Below, piece by piece: positions 9,770 through 20,937 of a DNA stretch of 64,000 nucleotides. The notes under the pieces are model-generated. The model saw only the letters and a list, made by a program, of their open reading frames with translations. It ran no database searches and was not told the DNA's origin. The translations under genes were made by a program, and so were the position numbers. The stretch is from Nemertoderma westbladi (Eukaryota; Xenacoelomorpha; Nemertodermatida; Nemertodermatidae). How positions within the stretch are numbered: the stretch's first letter is position 1; every line of letters begins with the position of its first letter. The DNA is taken from NCBI GenBank assembly GCA_032718475.1, contig JAUCBJ010006272.1:46711-110710 (forward strand), written 5' to 3'.

Positions 9770-10795
9770 TTAATGTTTTTCGAAATGGTCAGCGAAACGA
9801 CGGGATAATAACTGCATGAGTTGCCAAGTTTGTCGGCAGTATTCGTCTCCGTCCGTGATTTCCGATTGTGGGAGCATGGCTACAGGTTTCTTCAGTAGGA
9901 AATGCGCGGGTGTTAGTTCTTCTAGGGTGTCGGGACTCGATGAGACTGGCATAAGCGGTCTCTCGTTAAGATAGGCGGCGATTTCTTCCATTAACGTCCA
10001 CAAAAGTTCATCGGTGAGATACGCGCGGCAAGGCACTATAAAGTGGAATGCAGTCTTCACGCTCCTTATTAATCTCTCCCAACTTCCTCCCCACCAAGGG
10101 GCGTCGGTGGCGTTGAAGGTCCAGCTAGATGCTGTTACCCTTAGCTGATCGTCCACCTGTCTTTGGTTCCAATCTTTAACGTAATCTTTGATCTCATTAT
10201 TGGCGCCAATGAAGTTCGTTCCCTTATCAGATCTCATCATGTTGCTAGTTCCAAAGCGAGCGATCTGTCGGCGTAAGCTCAGTATGAAACTGTTGGTAGA
10301 TAGATCGTTCACCATATCTAGATGGATCGCTCTACAAGTCATACAGACAAAGATGACACACCATCGCTTGACTATAGTCCTAGCACGATATACTTCAATA
10401 GGGCCAAATAAATCCACACCGGTATTAGTAAAGGGTGGTTCATAGAAGCTTACTCGTTCCCTAGGTAATTCTGCCTCTCGCTGTGTTAAAGGCCTACTGA
10501 ATGCTTTCCTACAGGGTATACAGTTCCTAAGAACTTGGTTCAGACCTCTACGGGGTTTATGGAAATAATAGCGAGTTCGAATTTCGCTAAGAACTCGTTC
10601 TCTACCAGCATGGTAAAGCCTACTGTGAACATCTACAATCATCTTGATTTGTATTTCAAGATTTCTAATGAGTATGGGAAACTTAGTGTCAAAGGATAAT
10701 GGAGCATTAGTTAGTCTCCCTCCAACACGTATTAACCCATCTATCATTGTGCTAGAGAAACGATCCCTTAAGCACATCTGTGGATTTCTCAACAA
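9770..10795 (-). pseudogene. Integrase (H2C2 zinc finger and DDE core), BEL/Pao pol
   Basis: Encodes the integrase part of pol. An H2C2 zinc-binding motif (HSRLYHAG ... CIPCRK) is followed by the retroviral-type catalytic core. The first Asp lies in GVDLFGP, the second in MRSDKGTNF (usual SDNGT, so Asn is replaced by Lys next to the Asp) and the Glu in GGSWERLIRSVK. The catalytic residues appear present. The segment has no ATG of its own. Upstream it is separated from the RNase H-side region by an in-frame TAA at 10889-10891 and downstream by an indel, so an intact integrase cannot be made from this copy without suppression. Confidence 0.88.
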
Positions 10796-10888
10796 CAGGA
10801 AATACTTATCGGAATCTTCATAGCATTGCAGGAGTCTCAGTATCTGCTTATTGGTTGCTTCATGCTCTTGGTAACTGATCTTCTCCGT

Positions 10889-11554
10889 TTAGAAACCTAT
10901 CCGACACTTTGTATGTGGGAAGATCTTTAATAGCATGGACCTGCTCGGATGTCGGTGGAGCGGTATCCTAGCGATCTTCGTCCTGGAGTAGTGATGATGG
11001 AAGCATTGCTTCAAATACACGACGGCCTTACAAAGCCGATTCCAGGAGCTATAGTGATTTATTGCTCTCTGCAGGAGAGGTGAGAGTCCTTGCGAGACGT
11101 CTGGTGTTCCAGATTTCCAGTCTCTTTCTCTGATGTCTATAACAGATCTGTTCGCGGTGGGGGAGTTTAGATCCACAGCGTTGTCCCTGGAGATGTGTAG
11201 TACAGACAGATCTATCACGGGTTTAAATAACTTTGATTTACTCATCCGGGTTTTAGGTTTGACTTTCTCCGCTCCCTTGGCTTGTCTAATCTCAGCCGTG
11301 GTAAGATGAGGAGGCCATTCATCCTCTTCTTTACTTAGGAAGTCGGGTCCACCTAACCAGTCTGGAGTATCTATCAGTTCTTGAGGAGTTGCTCCTCTGG
11401 AGGCGATGTCGGCTGGATTAATCGTCCCAGGGCAATGTCTCCATTGATCTACATTAGAGCGACTAAGTGTGATGGCTACTCTGTTGGTAACGAAGACGCT
11501 GAACTGACAGACTTCATTGGTTATATACATAATAGTTATAAACGAGTAAAGCAT
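10889..11554 (-). pseudogene. RNase H end and connection to integrase, BEL/Pao pol
   Basis: The N-terminal part continues the RNase H domain (FSVFVTNRVAITL, then WRHCPGTINPADIASRG, a hallmark of BEL/Pao and related pols). The rest is the linker leading to integrase, with WLGGPDFL. It is in a +1 frame relative to the preceding segment, indicating a small indel near 11515-11550, and ends in an in-frame TAA at 10889-10891. It is part of one decayed polyprotein. Confidence 0.82.
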
Positions 11555-11873
11555 CAGTCCAATAGACAGTTTTCTCCAGTGGATAGTCGATCTGTTCTGT
11601 TACATTCCGGCCGATGGCTGTAGCGTATAGAACCGCCTTTAACTCCGCTCGAGGAACTCGTAGTTTGTTGTTTATCAAGGCCTTAGAGGTGACCAAGGCA
11701 ACTTTGATTCCATCCGTAGTTTCAACCCTCAGGTAGGCTACTATACCTATTCCCATATCGCTGGCGTCTCCAAACACATGGAGTTGATAAGAATACGTGG
11801 GGAGAACATGACCAAAATATGAACGGGAAATCGTAAAGTTCTCGATGGATGGTAGAGAATCTTCCCATTTCAT
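11514..11873 (-). pseudogene. RNase H domain start, BEL/Pao pol
   Basis: Contains LHVFGDASDMGIG with the first RNase H Asp, RVPRAELKAVLYA with the Glu, and TVYWTDALLVYNY with the second Asp. It is in the same frame as the preceding reverse transcriptase segment, from which it is separated by a single TAA at 11922-11924. The frame is then lost by a +1 shift into 10889-11554. Confidence 0.82.
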
Positions 11874-11921
11874 CCACTTCTTTAGTAGTTCTCCCTTAAG
11901 TGGATCATCCCATGAGTGGTT

Positions 11922-12446
11922 TTAAAGCCACATTTGTTGCACTAAGCTCCGAGCAACCAATATAACTGGACTAACAAATCCCAATGGATCGAAATAAGTG
12001 CTCAGGATACTTAGACAAATCCGTTTAGTTCTAACTGGATTATCTCGCTGTTTTAACTGGAAAAACAAGATATCTCTCTCCGTGTCCCATTTCAAACCAA
12101 GCGTCTTGGTTTCCGGAAGATCGTCCTTAATGAGGTCCAGATCTTTAACACCTCGGTCTTCTACTGGGATCGATTCGAGAAACTCACGGGAGTTACTAGT
12201 GAATTTGGTTAGTCGAAATCCACCGCGTTTCAAGCACTCTACTGTTCCCTTGGCAACATCAATGGCTTCTTCCACCGATGGGAGGGACTTTAAATTGTCG
12301 TCCATGTATATATCCCGTTTGATGTTGTCGGTAACCGCTTTAGAGAAGGCGTCTCGGTTGTCATCAGCAGTGGTACGCACTACTGAACAAGCGTTCGAGA
12401 GGCTCGAGATGATCCTGAAAGCCTGGATGGTCATCCAGTACTCCAC
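11922..12446 (-). pseudogene. Reverse transcriptase, C-terminal half, BEL/Pao pol (Peptidase_A17 region)
   Basis: Contains the polymerase active-site motif as YMDDNLKS and the Pao-type region ILSTYFDPLGFVSPV that databases label Peptidase_A17. It is in the same frame as 12486-13712, and only a TGA at 12486-12488 divides them. The segment ends at TAA 11922-11924, with the same frame continuing into the RNase H domain. The function in the family is cDNA synthesis from element RNA in cytoplasmic particles. Confidence 0.88.
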
Positions 12447-12485
12447 CGGTTTTAGGTTGAGATCTCCTTCAGGCCACCACAGAAA

Positions 12486-13712
12486 TCATAGGCTGTCTCG
12501 ATCCCTATCCAGCGCCTTGACTTGTAAGAACATGCCTTCTATAACCGAAGCGAAAGCGATAGAATATTGCCGTAATCTTAATAGTATTCCCAACAAGGAT
12601 TGAAGTAAGTTGGGTCCCGGCAATAATTCCGAGTTCAGGGATTGACCCATGTAAAGGGCGGAGCCGTCGAACACTACCCGGACTTCGTTGGGTTTACCGG
12701 GTTTGGGAACGTAATGATGTGTTAGATAATACGTTATCTCTGTGATGGGTGTTTCTTCCAGTACTCGCTCCACGTATCCCTTATCGATAAATTTCTTCAG
12801 CTGGGTCTTATACATTTCCCTGGCTGAGACATTGGCCGTAAGACGCCGATGTAGTTGCGCGATTCTCTTTTCCGCTAAGGGTCGGTTATTTATAAAGTTG
12901 GGTTCTCGCCGTCGGAACGGAAGACCAATCTCATAGCGATCTTCATCTTTAAGAAAACGGGTAGTCGTTTCCTGAATCTGTTTGGCTCTCTCTTCCTCGA
13001 CGGACAAGGCCTTGTCGTAGGAATTAGGCTCTACGGCTTCTTGAGTAAAGAATCGTACGGTGTGTTCATTGCGAATCTTGTTATTGTATCGATCTATCGC
13101 TTCATTTAATTCGTCGTTGTAGGTGAATTGTCCGCCATGATTGATGAGATGGCATAGGTTTACTTGGTTTAACCAAGCGTCATTTTCGGTGAGGAGGTCG
13201 ATTGTATTTTCCTCGTCATATAATTGGTTAATATCGTCATTATCTGAGGAGTATGGTGTTCCCTCAGTTGTGGTTTCTCCCTCACTGATTTCTTCTTCCC
13301 ATTCACTCACCTGATGTATCCTTTCTTGAGGGAGTCTTTCCATCAGTGTTCTATGGGAAGGTCCAGTGAAGTACCAACCTACTCTCGTTCTTCCCGCGTA
13401 TGTTTGTAATGGTAGCGGTCGAGCAGGCCGTTTTTCTAATGTCTCAAGCGCCTCATGCGCATTTTGGCCGATTAATATCTGCACCCCTGGGTAGTCGGTG
13501 TTGAATCTAGGGATATCATGCTGCTGGGTAAAATGGTCTTCATCCCAGTTGTAAGGTTCCACTTGGCTGGTAGCAAAGTTCTTTATCGCCACCATTTTTA
13601 CTGACCTTATGCTATGTTCTCCTAGTTCATCCTGGGGAGTGGACAACGCACCCACATAGTAATCTGTAGCTACTGTGGATTTCCAAACCTGCATAATTCC
13701 TGAAAGGTTCAA
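12486..13712 (-). pseudogene. Protease end and reverse transcriptase N-terminal half, BEL/Pao pol
   Basis: The first part continues the aspartic protease domain from 13754-14368 in another frame; a loss of one base in an A-run near 13760 explains the break. The middle has an acidic spacer. The end is the start of reverse transcriptase, with VRVVFDGSA and motif A. In motif A the sequence is FASVIEGMFLQVK. The residue before IEG is Val (codon at 12543-12545) where the family has the catalytic Asp. The frame ends at a TGA (12486-12488), after which homology continues in the same frame. There is no ATG start. This copy is therefore predicted to be catalytically dead. Confidence 0.85.
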
Positions 13713-13753
13713 GTTAGTTCGGAACTTGGGTTGTCCAGCAAAGATGTCTTCAG

Positions 13754-14368
13754 CTAGTTCTTTTCGATGAATGTACCTGTGCTGCCGGAGTCAAGGAGGG
13801 CGTTTACTATCAGACTCTTCCCTAGCCCGTGGACTCTCAGCTGCACCACGGGGAATTCCCGGATTCCAACGTTGGAAGTTGGCGCTTTCCAACATGGTTG
13901 TCGGTCCGGAATAGTCAGTTGAGGCTCTTCATTATCAGTTTCAGTCTCATACGTAAGTGCTCGATACACTGCGGTGTTTATCATATAACAGGATTCCTTT
14001 TCGTCGGGGAATTCGTCCATGTAGAATCCTTCCATCTCAGAGCTGTGGTCAGTGTCGTTCACATCACTGAATTGAACATGTAGTTTGGGCTCACTTACCT
14101 GACTCGTGCGGGTTCTGTCAAATTCTGTGTGCAGCAAGATATGATGTTTCGCGCCGCACTTAGCACACCTCGCGTCTGAGTAACAGGTCCGCCGTTGGTG
14201 TCCTTGTCTGAGACAATTATAACACAACCGCTTATCCCACATGACATCACGTCTATCCTTTAGGGATTTCTTCAAGAATTCATCACATCCACTCAAGCGA
14301 TGGGGCCCGTCGCACAATGCACATTTGGGTTTGATATTACTTACTTTAACCTGTGTGGTGTTGTGCAC
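13754..14368 (-). pseudogene. Gag zinc knuckles and aspartic protease start, BEL/Pao
   Basis: Three Cys/His clusters (CALCDGPHRLSGC, CYNCLRQGHQRRTC, CAKCGAKHH) form the nucleocapsid-like knuckles that bind RNA. They are followed, after an acidic linker, by the aspartic protease active site ALLDSGSTGTFI. The frame then ends at 13754 because of an apparent one-base loss in an A-run. It has no ATG start. The frame is +1 relative to the preceding gag segment and stays open upstream to AAT CTT AAG at about 14463, exactly at the stop of that segment. Confidence 0.82.
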
Positions 14369-14462
14369 ACTTGTTCTTTCCTCGGGCTTTCTTCCATGAA
14401 TTCTCTTAGGAGACGTAGGAGGAGTTGTTGTTACCTGTTCTCTCCTGTCACTGGTTCGAGAC

Positions 14463-15800
14463 TTAAGATTTACTTACGTCTTTCCATGTTTTGTTGACAT
14501 AATAAGATGTTTCGGTGTCTTTCCCGCTGTTCTCCTCGTGGGAGGTCTGGCTTTCGCCGTCGTCTGTATAACATACTGGTGTTACCTTTCTCCTAGAAAC
14601 GGGTTTTTCACTCACCTTATTTTCCGGTGTCTTCTCTTGGGACTGCTTTAGGAGCTGTAATTTTACTTCTCCATTTAAGAATGCCATGAGATCAGCCATG
14701 GTAGGGTCTCTTTGTTGCTGGTCCATCATATAGAGAACTCTTTTGTCCCAACGAGTACCTACTCCACCCTTTGGCAAAGTAGATGCTACAGCTCCAACAA
14801 CCATGGAACTCTGATATTCCTGAGACTTACCTAACCAATCTAGTTGTCTACAGATCTCCTGAATCTCATCGGAAAACTCTATAATCCCGCTGTTAAGAAA
14901 CTTTCGGGGCGCTACTAATTTCGCATACAAATACCTAGCTATGTTAGTCCTATTACCATACCTGATGTTGAGTGTATCCCAAACTTGTCTTAATCCATCT
15001 GGATGTCCAATAAACTTTAACGCCATTAACTTGGGAGGTCCTTCCAAGCACTCGATGAGGAATCTAAGTTTCTCTCCATTAGATAGTACAGAGTTCTGTA
15101 TGTTATCTTTATAATATTCATTAAAAGGTAACCATTTCATCTCATCTCCATTGAACTCGACGACCTCTCCCACCTTTACCGCTTGACGGGCTTCGGTTCT
15201 AGCCATTTGACGCGTAAAACTTTCTTGGGCCATCGTATTATTTAATATCGATTTATTGGTATATAAATTTCTCGGATTATGATCAGGTCTATATGGAATA
15301 TCATTATCAACAAGTTTATAATTACCCTTAATAGGGTTTACTATAGGAGTTCCTACTTCACTAGCAGTATAGATGCGTGTAGGCTCAGCACCTTGCGCAT
15401 GAAATACTTCAGACCTAACAGGTTGACACATTGTTACAGGGGGTGGTGGTATACCCCTTTGTATATTTACTAATTTATCACGTTCCAAAGCAATACTCTG
15501 CTGCACTTCTTGCAACTCTAACTTACTCTCTCTTACTGTTCCCTTTAACTGCTGAACTGCCAACTCTCGGACCTGCTGGGAAGAACGTTTTTGTTGTTCT
15601 TCTAGCTGCCCGAGCAGGCGGTCCATCCCCCACCATCCCTCGTCTACCCACTCAACCACTGAAGCGGGAGCCGCCAACATAGTAGCGGGTTGACGCGTAG
15701 GGCCGACGGGCGACAAATCATTTATGTCTTGCTCGGCGTCCAGGGCCGGGAGTAATTCAGGGGCTAGTCTACTGGGCACAGGTAGTTTAGTACTGTGCAA
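14463..15800 (-). pseudogene. Gag with DUF1759-like domain, BEL/Pao
   Basis: A frame of about 445 codons without an ATG at its start; the first internal ATG is at about codon 41. The N-terminal third has a predicted coiled coil (LLGQLEEQQKRSSQQ onward). The central part is a DUF1759-type gag domain: FNGDEMKWLPFNEYY, then LIECLEGPPKLMALKF and VWDTLNIRYGN. DUF1759 is characteristic of BEL/Pao gag proteins. It ends ...AAA TCT TAA G, where the next frame starts in +1. The break from the upstream polyalanine frame may be a real boundary or a lesion. Confidence 0.8.
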
Positions 15801-15856
15801 AAGTACTGTGTATCACCCTCATCGGAGGAGGTAAATCCCTGTCTTCTGGGAGTAGA

Positions 15857-16714
15857 TCAACTCAGTAATTGCATCTGAGTAGCTGTCCTTTGTTTCTTCA
15901 AGTAATCTTGTTTTGCCTGAAGGTTCTCCAGCTCTAGTTGGGTAGTCGCTTCAGACGCTTTCAGTTCTGCTTCTGCCACTGTCGCCTTTCTTTCAGCCTC
16001 TACAGCTGACGCCTTCCTCTCAGATTCTGCCGCTGCCGCTGCCGCTGCCGCTGCCGCTGCCGCTGCCGCTGCCGCTGCCGCTGCCGCTGCCGCTGCCGCT
16101 GCCGCTGCCGCTGCCACTGCCGCTGCCGCTGCCGCTGCCGCTGCCGCTGCCGCTGCCGCTGCCACTGCCGCTGCCGCTGCCGCTGCCGCTGCCGCTGCCG
16201 CTGCCGCTGCCGCTGCCGCTGCCGCTGCCGCTGCCGCTGCCGCTGCCGCTGCCACTGCCGCTGCCGCTTTTCTTTCAGATTCCGCAGCTGCTGCCTTTCT
16301 TTCAGACTCTGCCTCTGCTGCTGACCTTCGGTCTTCTATTTGCCTTTTCTTTATCTGCTTTTCTTGGTCCATCGCTATAAGGATGCTTTCATCAAATTTA
16401 GCCTGTTCCACAGCTAATATTTCCGCATCTAACGAGTCCAACACAAATTTGGCTCCCTCACTATTAGGGTGAAGTCCAGCTAGCCGTCTCCTTAGCTCTT
16501 TGTCTCCTATAAATCGTTGATAGTCCGACAGATAGATGTCAATAGCATCCTTCTTCTGAGGTTTCTCGGATATAACTTCGCTTTCCACCTGAGAAAAGGT
16601 AGTGTCTGTTGATTCTCCGTGGGTCATGCGCTCAGTTAGCTGAGCTTTCCATTGTGTCGTTCCTTGGACTTTATGACTCACCCGTTGGAACCAAGTTTTT
16701 ACGGCCACTTGCAA
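15857..16714 (-). pseudogene. Gag N-terminal segment with long polyalanine tract, BEL/Pao
   Basis: This frame contains a helical, charged protein interrupted by a run of about 80 alanines (encoded at 16027-16266), flanked by repeated ESERKAAA and VEAERKA heptad-like units. The frame lacks an ATG at its start, and its upstream continuation overlaps 16699-17499 in -1. The -1 reading is open and protein-like back to about 16775, so the two segments look like one protein split by an indel at a T4 run (16772-16775). The polyalanine expansion is probably recent slippage in a hexanucleotide repeat. Confidence 0.7.
16027..16266. repeat. (GCGGCA)n hexanucleotide array encoding polyalanine
   Basis: About 240 bp of a GCTGCC repeat (plus-strand reading) with a few GCCACT interruptions near 16111, 16162 and 16252. 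In the minus-strand gag frame it encodes alternating GCA/GCG alanine codons, with valine (GTG) at the interruptions. Confidence 0.92.
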
Positions 16715-17499
16715 CGACGTGTCTTGGCTTCTCTTCGAAGCTTCCTCAAAGGCTGAAAGAATCTGATCCGTAAAATTCGTTCATGCACTTGATAAAGCAG
16801 CTCTCCCTGCTCTTGAGGTCCTTGGCGCTGTTGAAATAGGTGTTCCTCTAATCGCTCCAAAGAGCTGAAGAATCCCTGGACATATCCTACTGCCAACCTC
16901 TTCCACACAGCTGGATCTCGAGTGTCCCTTACTACTCCTATCCTGTATAAGTCCTCCCAGGCAGCTTCCGATAAGTTAAACAGGAGTCCGGGTCCGGGGA
17001 AGTTCCATTGCGTCTCAACAATAGACATCAGTTCCTCCATCGTGTATCCCGCATAGCTGTCCCTAGTCGATCGCTTACTTCTCGCCCAATCAATTTGATG
17101 TTCCTCCACCGCGATCAATACTCTAGTGAGTACTGCTCCAGGAAGAATTAGAAGTGGATCTGAATAAACCTCTTCTGCCATCCTTGCTCCGATCTCGGGT
17201 GTCAACTCTACAGTGTCTGAACTACTGGAGTTATCAGGCTGTTGAGAAATAAGTTCTCGGGTCGGGTGCTGCTGCTGTTTAACAGCTGCCTCTTGGTCCC
17301 GCTTGACCTGAGCCCTAGTGCCTATAATAGACCTATGGTGCTTTACTAGCCTAGGGTCTGATAGTACTACTGTAGGGATGACCTTTCTTACAGTAGGAGG
17401 GGACTTGGACTTCGGTCTCAGATTTTCTATACTCCTATCTGAGTCACAGACTGTTCTTTCTAGGAGACTATCTGACAGTGTTTGCTTTGTGTCAGCCAT
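16699..17499 (-). pseudogene. First gag-like frame, BEL/Pao
   Basis: The most upstream frame of the element, starting at a proper ATG (17499) 1.84 kb from the 5' LTR. It has a Ser/Thr/Lys-rich N-terminus followed by a helical region (GARMAEEVYSDPLLILPGA and later WNFPGPGLLF). No named domain is recognised. Near 16775 the protein-like reading moves to the -1 frame, so the last 25 codons here are probably out of frame and the protein continues in 15857-16714. Confidence 0.65.
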
Positions 17500-19338
17500 G
17501 ATTTATTTTACAGTTGAATGCCTACTACTATAACGACAGTTAAAGCATGTCTAGTAATTCAGTATCAACTGTAAGCCTAGTAATTAATGACCGATACCGT
17601 TACTCAGTGTAACGTGATATATGTGTAATATATTAAAATACCGGTATACTTATAGTATATATATAAGTATTATTACAGACTAGGATTAGTCACAGAATAC
17701 CGGTATATAATTTCAGCCTAAATTTATATAAATATATATAATAAGCCTACCATAAATACTGGTAATGTCAATTATTTTATAATAACTGAATTTCTGAATT
17801 TTAGGGTTACTTCCCTTTTTCTTATTACTGTTATTAAGCAGTAGTCCAACTGATATCAAGACCTAATTGATGTATAACAGGCCTACTATTTTATAAATCG
17901 GTTTGAGTTGATTTATAGTATATATATACCCGTACAAGGGTTTTGACAATGTTTGAAATAAATGTTATTATTTCTGGGTAAGGAGTCACTGCACAGAAGC
18001 TGAACGCTCTCAGTGGAGTGCTACTTGTTGGACACTAAAACGAATAATTCTACTTCACTAAGTTACGTATCACTACAAATTACTTACAATTACAGTTTGA
18101 GCTTACAATCTCTAAATAAACAATAACAAGTTAAACGTATAATTTGTTAGGGTGATTTTACAAGAAATCTACAAACTAGCCTAACAAGGAGTTAGAATTT
18201 CTGGTTCTTACAAACTGACAGGAAACTACGGTATTTGAAAACAATAAAGCAGTAGTAAGCAAGTTGCGTTGTCCAGATAAGAAAATACCACCGTCTGACA
18301 ACTTATAGTCTTAGCTCTATAAGTACTACATTATGTACCCGGAGTGTCCTTACCTAGAAGTTAATTACCGCAGCCAACCAGAGCTAACATTCCTATTAAC
18401 CACTTTACAACACAAATATACTGCCTACACACTAAATTACTTTCGGAAAGCACTGTACTCTAAACCCTAAATTAGGTACAAGTACTTATACAACAAATAA
18501 CCAGCAGTTAAATATACTTGAACAGCCAAAAGAACCACGGTATCTGCTGGAGTGACCGGAGCACAAAATCACCAGTCTTTACCTACGCCAAGCAGCCCTG
18601 ATGTAGTACCGGGGTTAATTTAACTATAACGGTATGTATAACAAGCACAATTACTGTAGGAATAAACTTGGGGAGTTGGAGGTTGCGAATACTCGCATAG
18701 ACTCTGAATAATAAATATTACGCTACCCGTGCAGACTATACAAACAAAACACAGACCAAATGCTGGCAGACTACTGTCAAGCCTAAATAAACTACAGTAT
18801 ATGCAGACTCCGAAATGGTTAGTTAGTAGGCGTTCTAACCGAGTAGTACGACTTATTCTTTCGGGGGGATTTACCTTACAACACTGGATGCCCCCACCTT
18901 CCTAACTAGCACTTTATCGGACAGACACTCTATACACACTGCAATCGCTTCAGACCTAACAACAGCCAGACAACAATCCGGCCTACAAATTATTTATACA
19001 ATCTGAGCAGGCTTACATGCCTTCTGCTCAATATTACACTTACAGATAAATAAAACTGACAGAAATAAATAAGCTCTAAAAGAAATAAGGGGTATACAGT
19101 CCCTAATCTCTTAAATAGCCTACCAATATACAATGTATCACAATCGAAATAATACTGGTACCGGTAAGTACCGGTTCGGGTGGTTAGGTAGTTAGGCCTA
19201 CAGTTTACCGTCCGACCGGTACATTAGACTTTATTGCCTACTGTGCAATAAAGAAACCAAATCTATTATTGTTCTTACCAGAACAATAGACAAAATATTT
19301 ATTGCCTACTGTGCAATCAAGAGTTTAAAACTATTAAT
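17500..19338 (-). other. Long untranslated leader of the BEL/Pao element
   Basis: AT-rich, without a sizeable reading frame, between the 5' LTR and the first gag ATG. A short unit TTGCCTACTGTGCAAT is duplicated at about 19233-19248 and 19303-19318. Immediately next to the LTR no conventional tRNA primer-binding site beginning TGG could be recognised. Confidence 0.6.
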
Positions 19339-20483
19339 GTTCGCGCTTTTAGACCTTTACCAGTTTAACCTGCCAATTTTAGTTGTCCTCTTGTTTATAA
19401 ATCGACTTTAGCCTATATCAATTATTTAGTGTACTGAAATTACATCAGCCGAAGCCAGTCGGTGCGCGACCATTCACCCACAGTTAAGGGAGACTGGATT
19501 CGGATGCTTTGATAGTGATTGCAGTGTAGACCTACTGTATTATTCGATTGATTGTTAATATATAATCTCTGACAATATATTTACTTTCGGGGAAATATTA
19601 ACAGTTCCTTTAGGACGTGGCGCTTTAAGTATAAAAACAGAGTTATGACTTATACTAATCACAACTAGATGGCCAAAGAGTTTCGTAAAAAGCGCATTCT
19701 TTAGGAGATGCTTTATTAAACTTCACACGACTTCACACGACTTCACACGACTTCACACGACTTCACACTACTTCACACTACATCGCACTGATCTGCCGAC
19801 CGTCACTGAATTTGATCATATATAAGGAGGATCGCAACTGACACATGTAGGGATTATGAAATAGCATTTAATTCACACAAAAACCACTATAATTTAAGTC
19901 GCAGTTGCTACCGGTAAACCTGTTCCTCTCACCTTCAGTAATCAAGAAGATTGGGGGTTTTATGATTATTCATCGGTATTCTCCAAATATATCAGCAATG
20001 TACATCAATATAACACCAATTAATAACAGAAGCAAAATAATGCGGTGAACAGTCAGTATGTGTTACTTATGCAGTGTTCCATGTGCAGCAATGTTCAATG
20101 TGAATTGCGTTAATAGTTTTACGTTCTTGTAATCAAAGCCATCAGATGTTTAGGCCAAAGTCTGAAACTTCCACAACAGAAGTACAGAAGATTTCCAAGC
20201 CGGTTCTTAGGTTCAGAAAGGTAAACAAAGACGGTAATGCATTGCGCGGTTTTCCATAGGGCCCTGTTCAACATAAAGTGAAAATCGCTCTGATTGGCTG
20301 ACTAGGCAGGACAAAGAAAAGTTCCATGTATACAGGAAATCAGCTGACAGATTTCGTCATCTGAGCTCCAGTCTTTTAGAGTATTATGCACATTGCGGCA
20401 AAATGACTTGTTATGTCCGCTAAAGCACCTATACTGTGCATTGCGGGGAAAAATGACTTGTTATGTCCGCAAAAGCTTTTACA
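19339..20483 (-). repeat. 5' LTR of the BEL/Pao element
   Basis: About 1145 bp, homologous end to end with 4292-5417. It contains a longer CTTCACACGA decamer array (19722-19790, about seven units against about four in the other LTR) and the U3-end duplication at 20391-20483. It should hold the element promoter. Confidence 0.93.
19812..19827 (-). promoter_or_regulatory. Putative TATA box of the BEL/Pao LTR
   Basis: The minus strand reads CCTTATATATGATC here. The same position in the other LTR (4741-4752) matches, and in the related solo LTR (near 41405-41420) the equivalent is CTTTATATGTGA. Conservation at one position across three LTRs supports a core promoter, though the start site is not determined. 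Confidence 0.45.
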
Positions 20484-20488
20484 CAGCA
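20484..20488. repeat. Target-site duplication CAGCA (right)
   Basis: Exact copy of 4287-4291 on the other side of the element. Confidence 0.85.
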
Positions 20489-20689
20489 CGTGGGAATTTT
20501 ATACGTATCTACTGTAGCATACAATAGCATCGAGCAATCTTTCAATGTAAACAAAATGATATAAATTATCTCAATGCAGCAACAATAAGTTAACATATTC
20601 ATAAAAATCATTATGCAATTGTATAGGCACTGACTGTAGTTAATTATATTTTGTAAAATTAAAAGTAAAGTAAGTTTTCTGCGGCCGTA

Positions 20690-20937
20690 AGACCAGGGTT
20701 GTTATTTACAAAGTCTGGCGACTTATTTCCAGTGCGGTCTCGCCAGAGGAAACTCCTGTACTTATTTAGCTACTATTTAATGATGCAAATGCACGGCAGA
20801 GGTGCGCCCTATCTAGACCCTTCAAATCATTCGTGCCGAAACGAAAACTGCCTCGGCCCTCATGATGCGGGCGGGTGTTGAACCCACGACCTCCCAGAGT
20901 TGTGAATTCAATGCAACCACTACACCAAGGCAGGTGG
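20690..20937 (-). mobile_element. tRNA-derived SINE-like repeat
   Basis: On the minus strand 20937-20862 reads like a tRNA head. An A-box region (TTGGTGTAGTGGTTGCA) is followed about 40 bases later by a B-box-like GTGGGTTCAACACCC. The SINE body would run toward 20690. The tRNA cloverleaf is imperfect, so a functional tRNA gene is unlikely. Confidence 0.6.

Larger units (their letters stand above)
4292..20483 (-). mobile_element. Complete 16.2 kb BEL/Pao LTR retrotransposon
   Basis: Bounded by two LTRs (4292-5417 and 19339-20483) with TG...CA termini and flanked by the 5-bp duplication CAGCA. The internal order on the minus strand is a 1.8 kb leader, gag-like frames with a polyalanine tract, a DUF1759-type gag domain, zinc knuckles, aspartic protease, reverse transcriptase (YMDD), RNase H, an integrase (H2C2, DDE) and a DUF5641-type integrase tail. 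This order, with the Pao-type A17 region, identifies BEL/Pao. Two additional frames lie between pol and the 3' LTR. At about 16 kb it is long for the superfamily. The LTRs differ at roughly two dozen sites by eye, suggesting a fairly young insertion, yet pol carries many lesions. It occupies most of ERG intron 1 in antisense orientation to that gene. Confidence 0.93.

Noticed and set aside
19300-19338. tRNA primer-binding site next to the 5' LTR
   Set aside because: The sequence adjacent to the LTR does not begin with TGG nor match a tRNA 3' end that I can recognise.
20862-20937. A functional tRNA gene on the minus strand
   Set aside because: The head resembles a tRNA promoter, but stems are incomplete and a SINE-like body follows.
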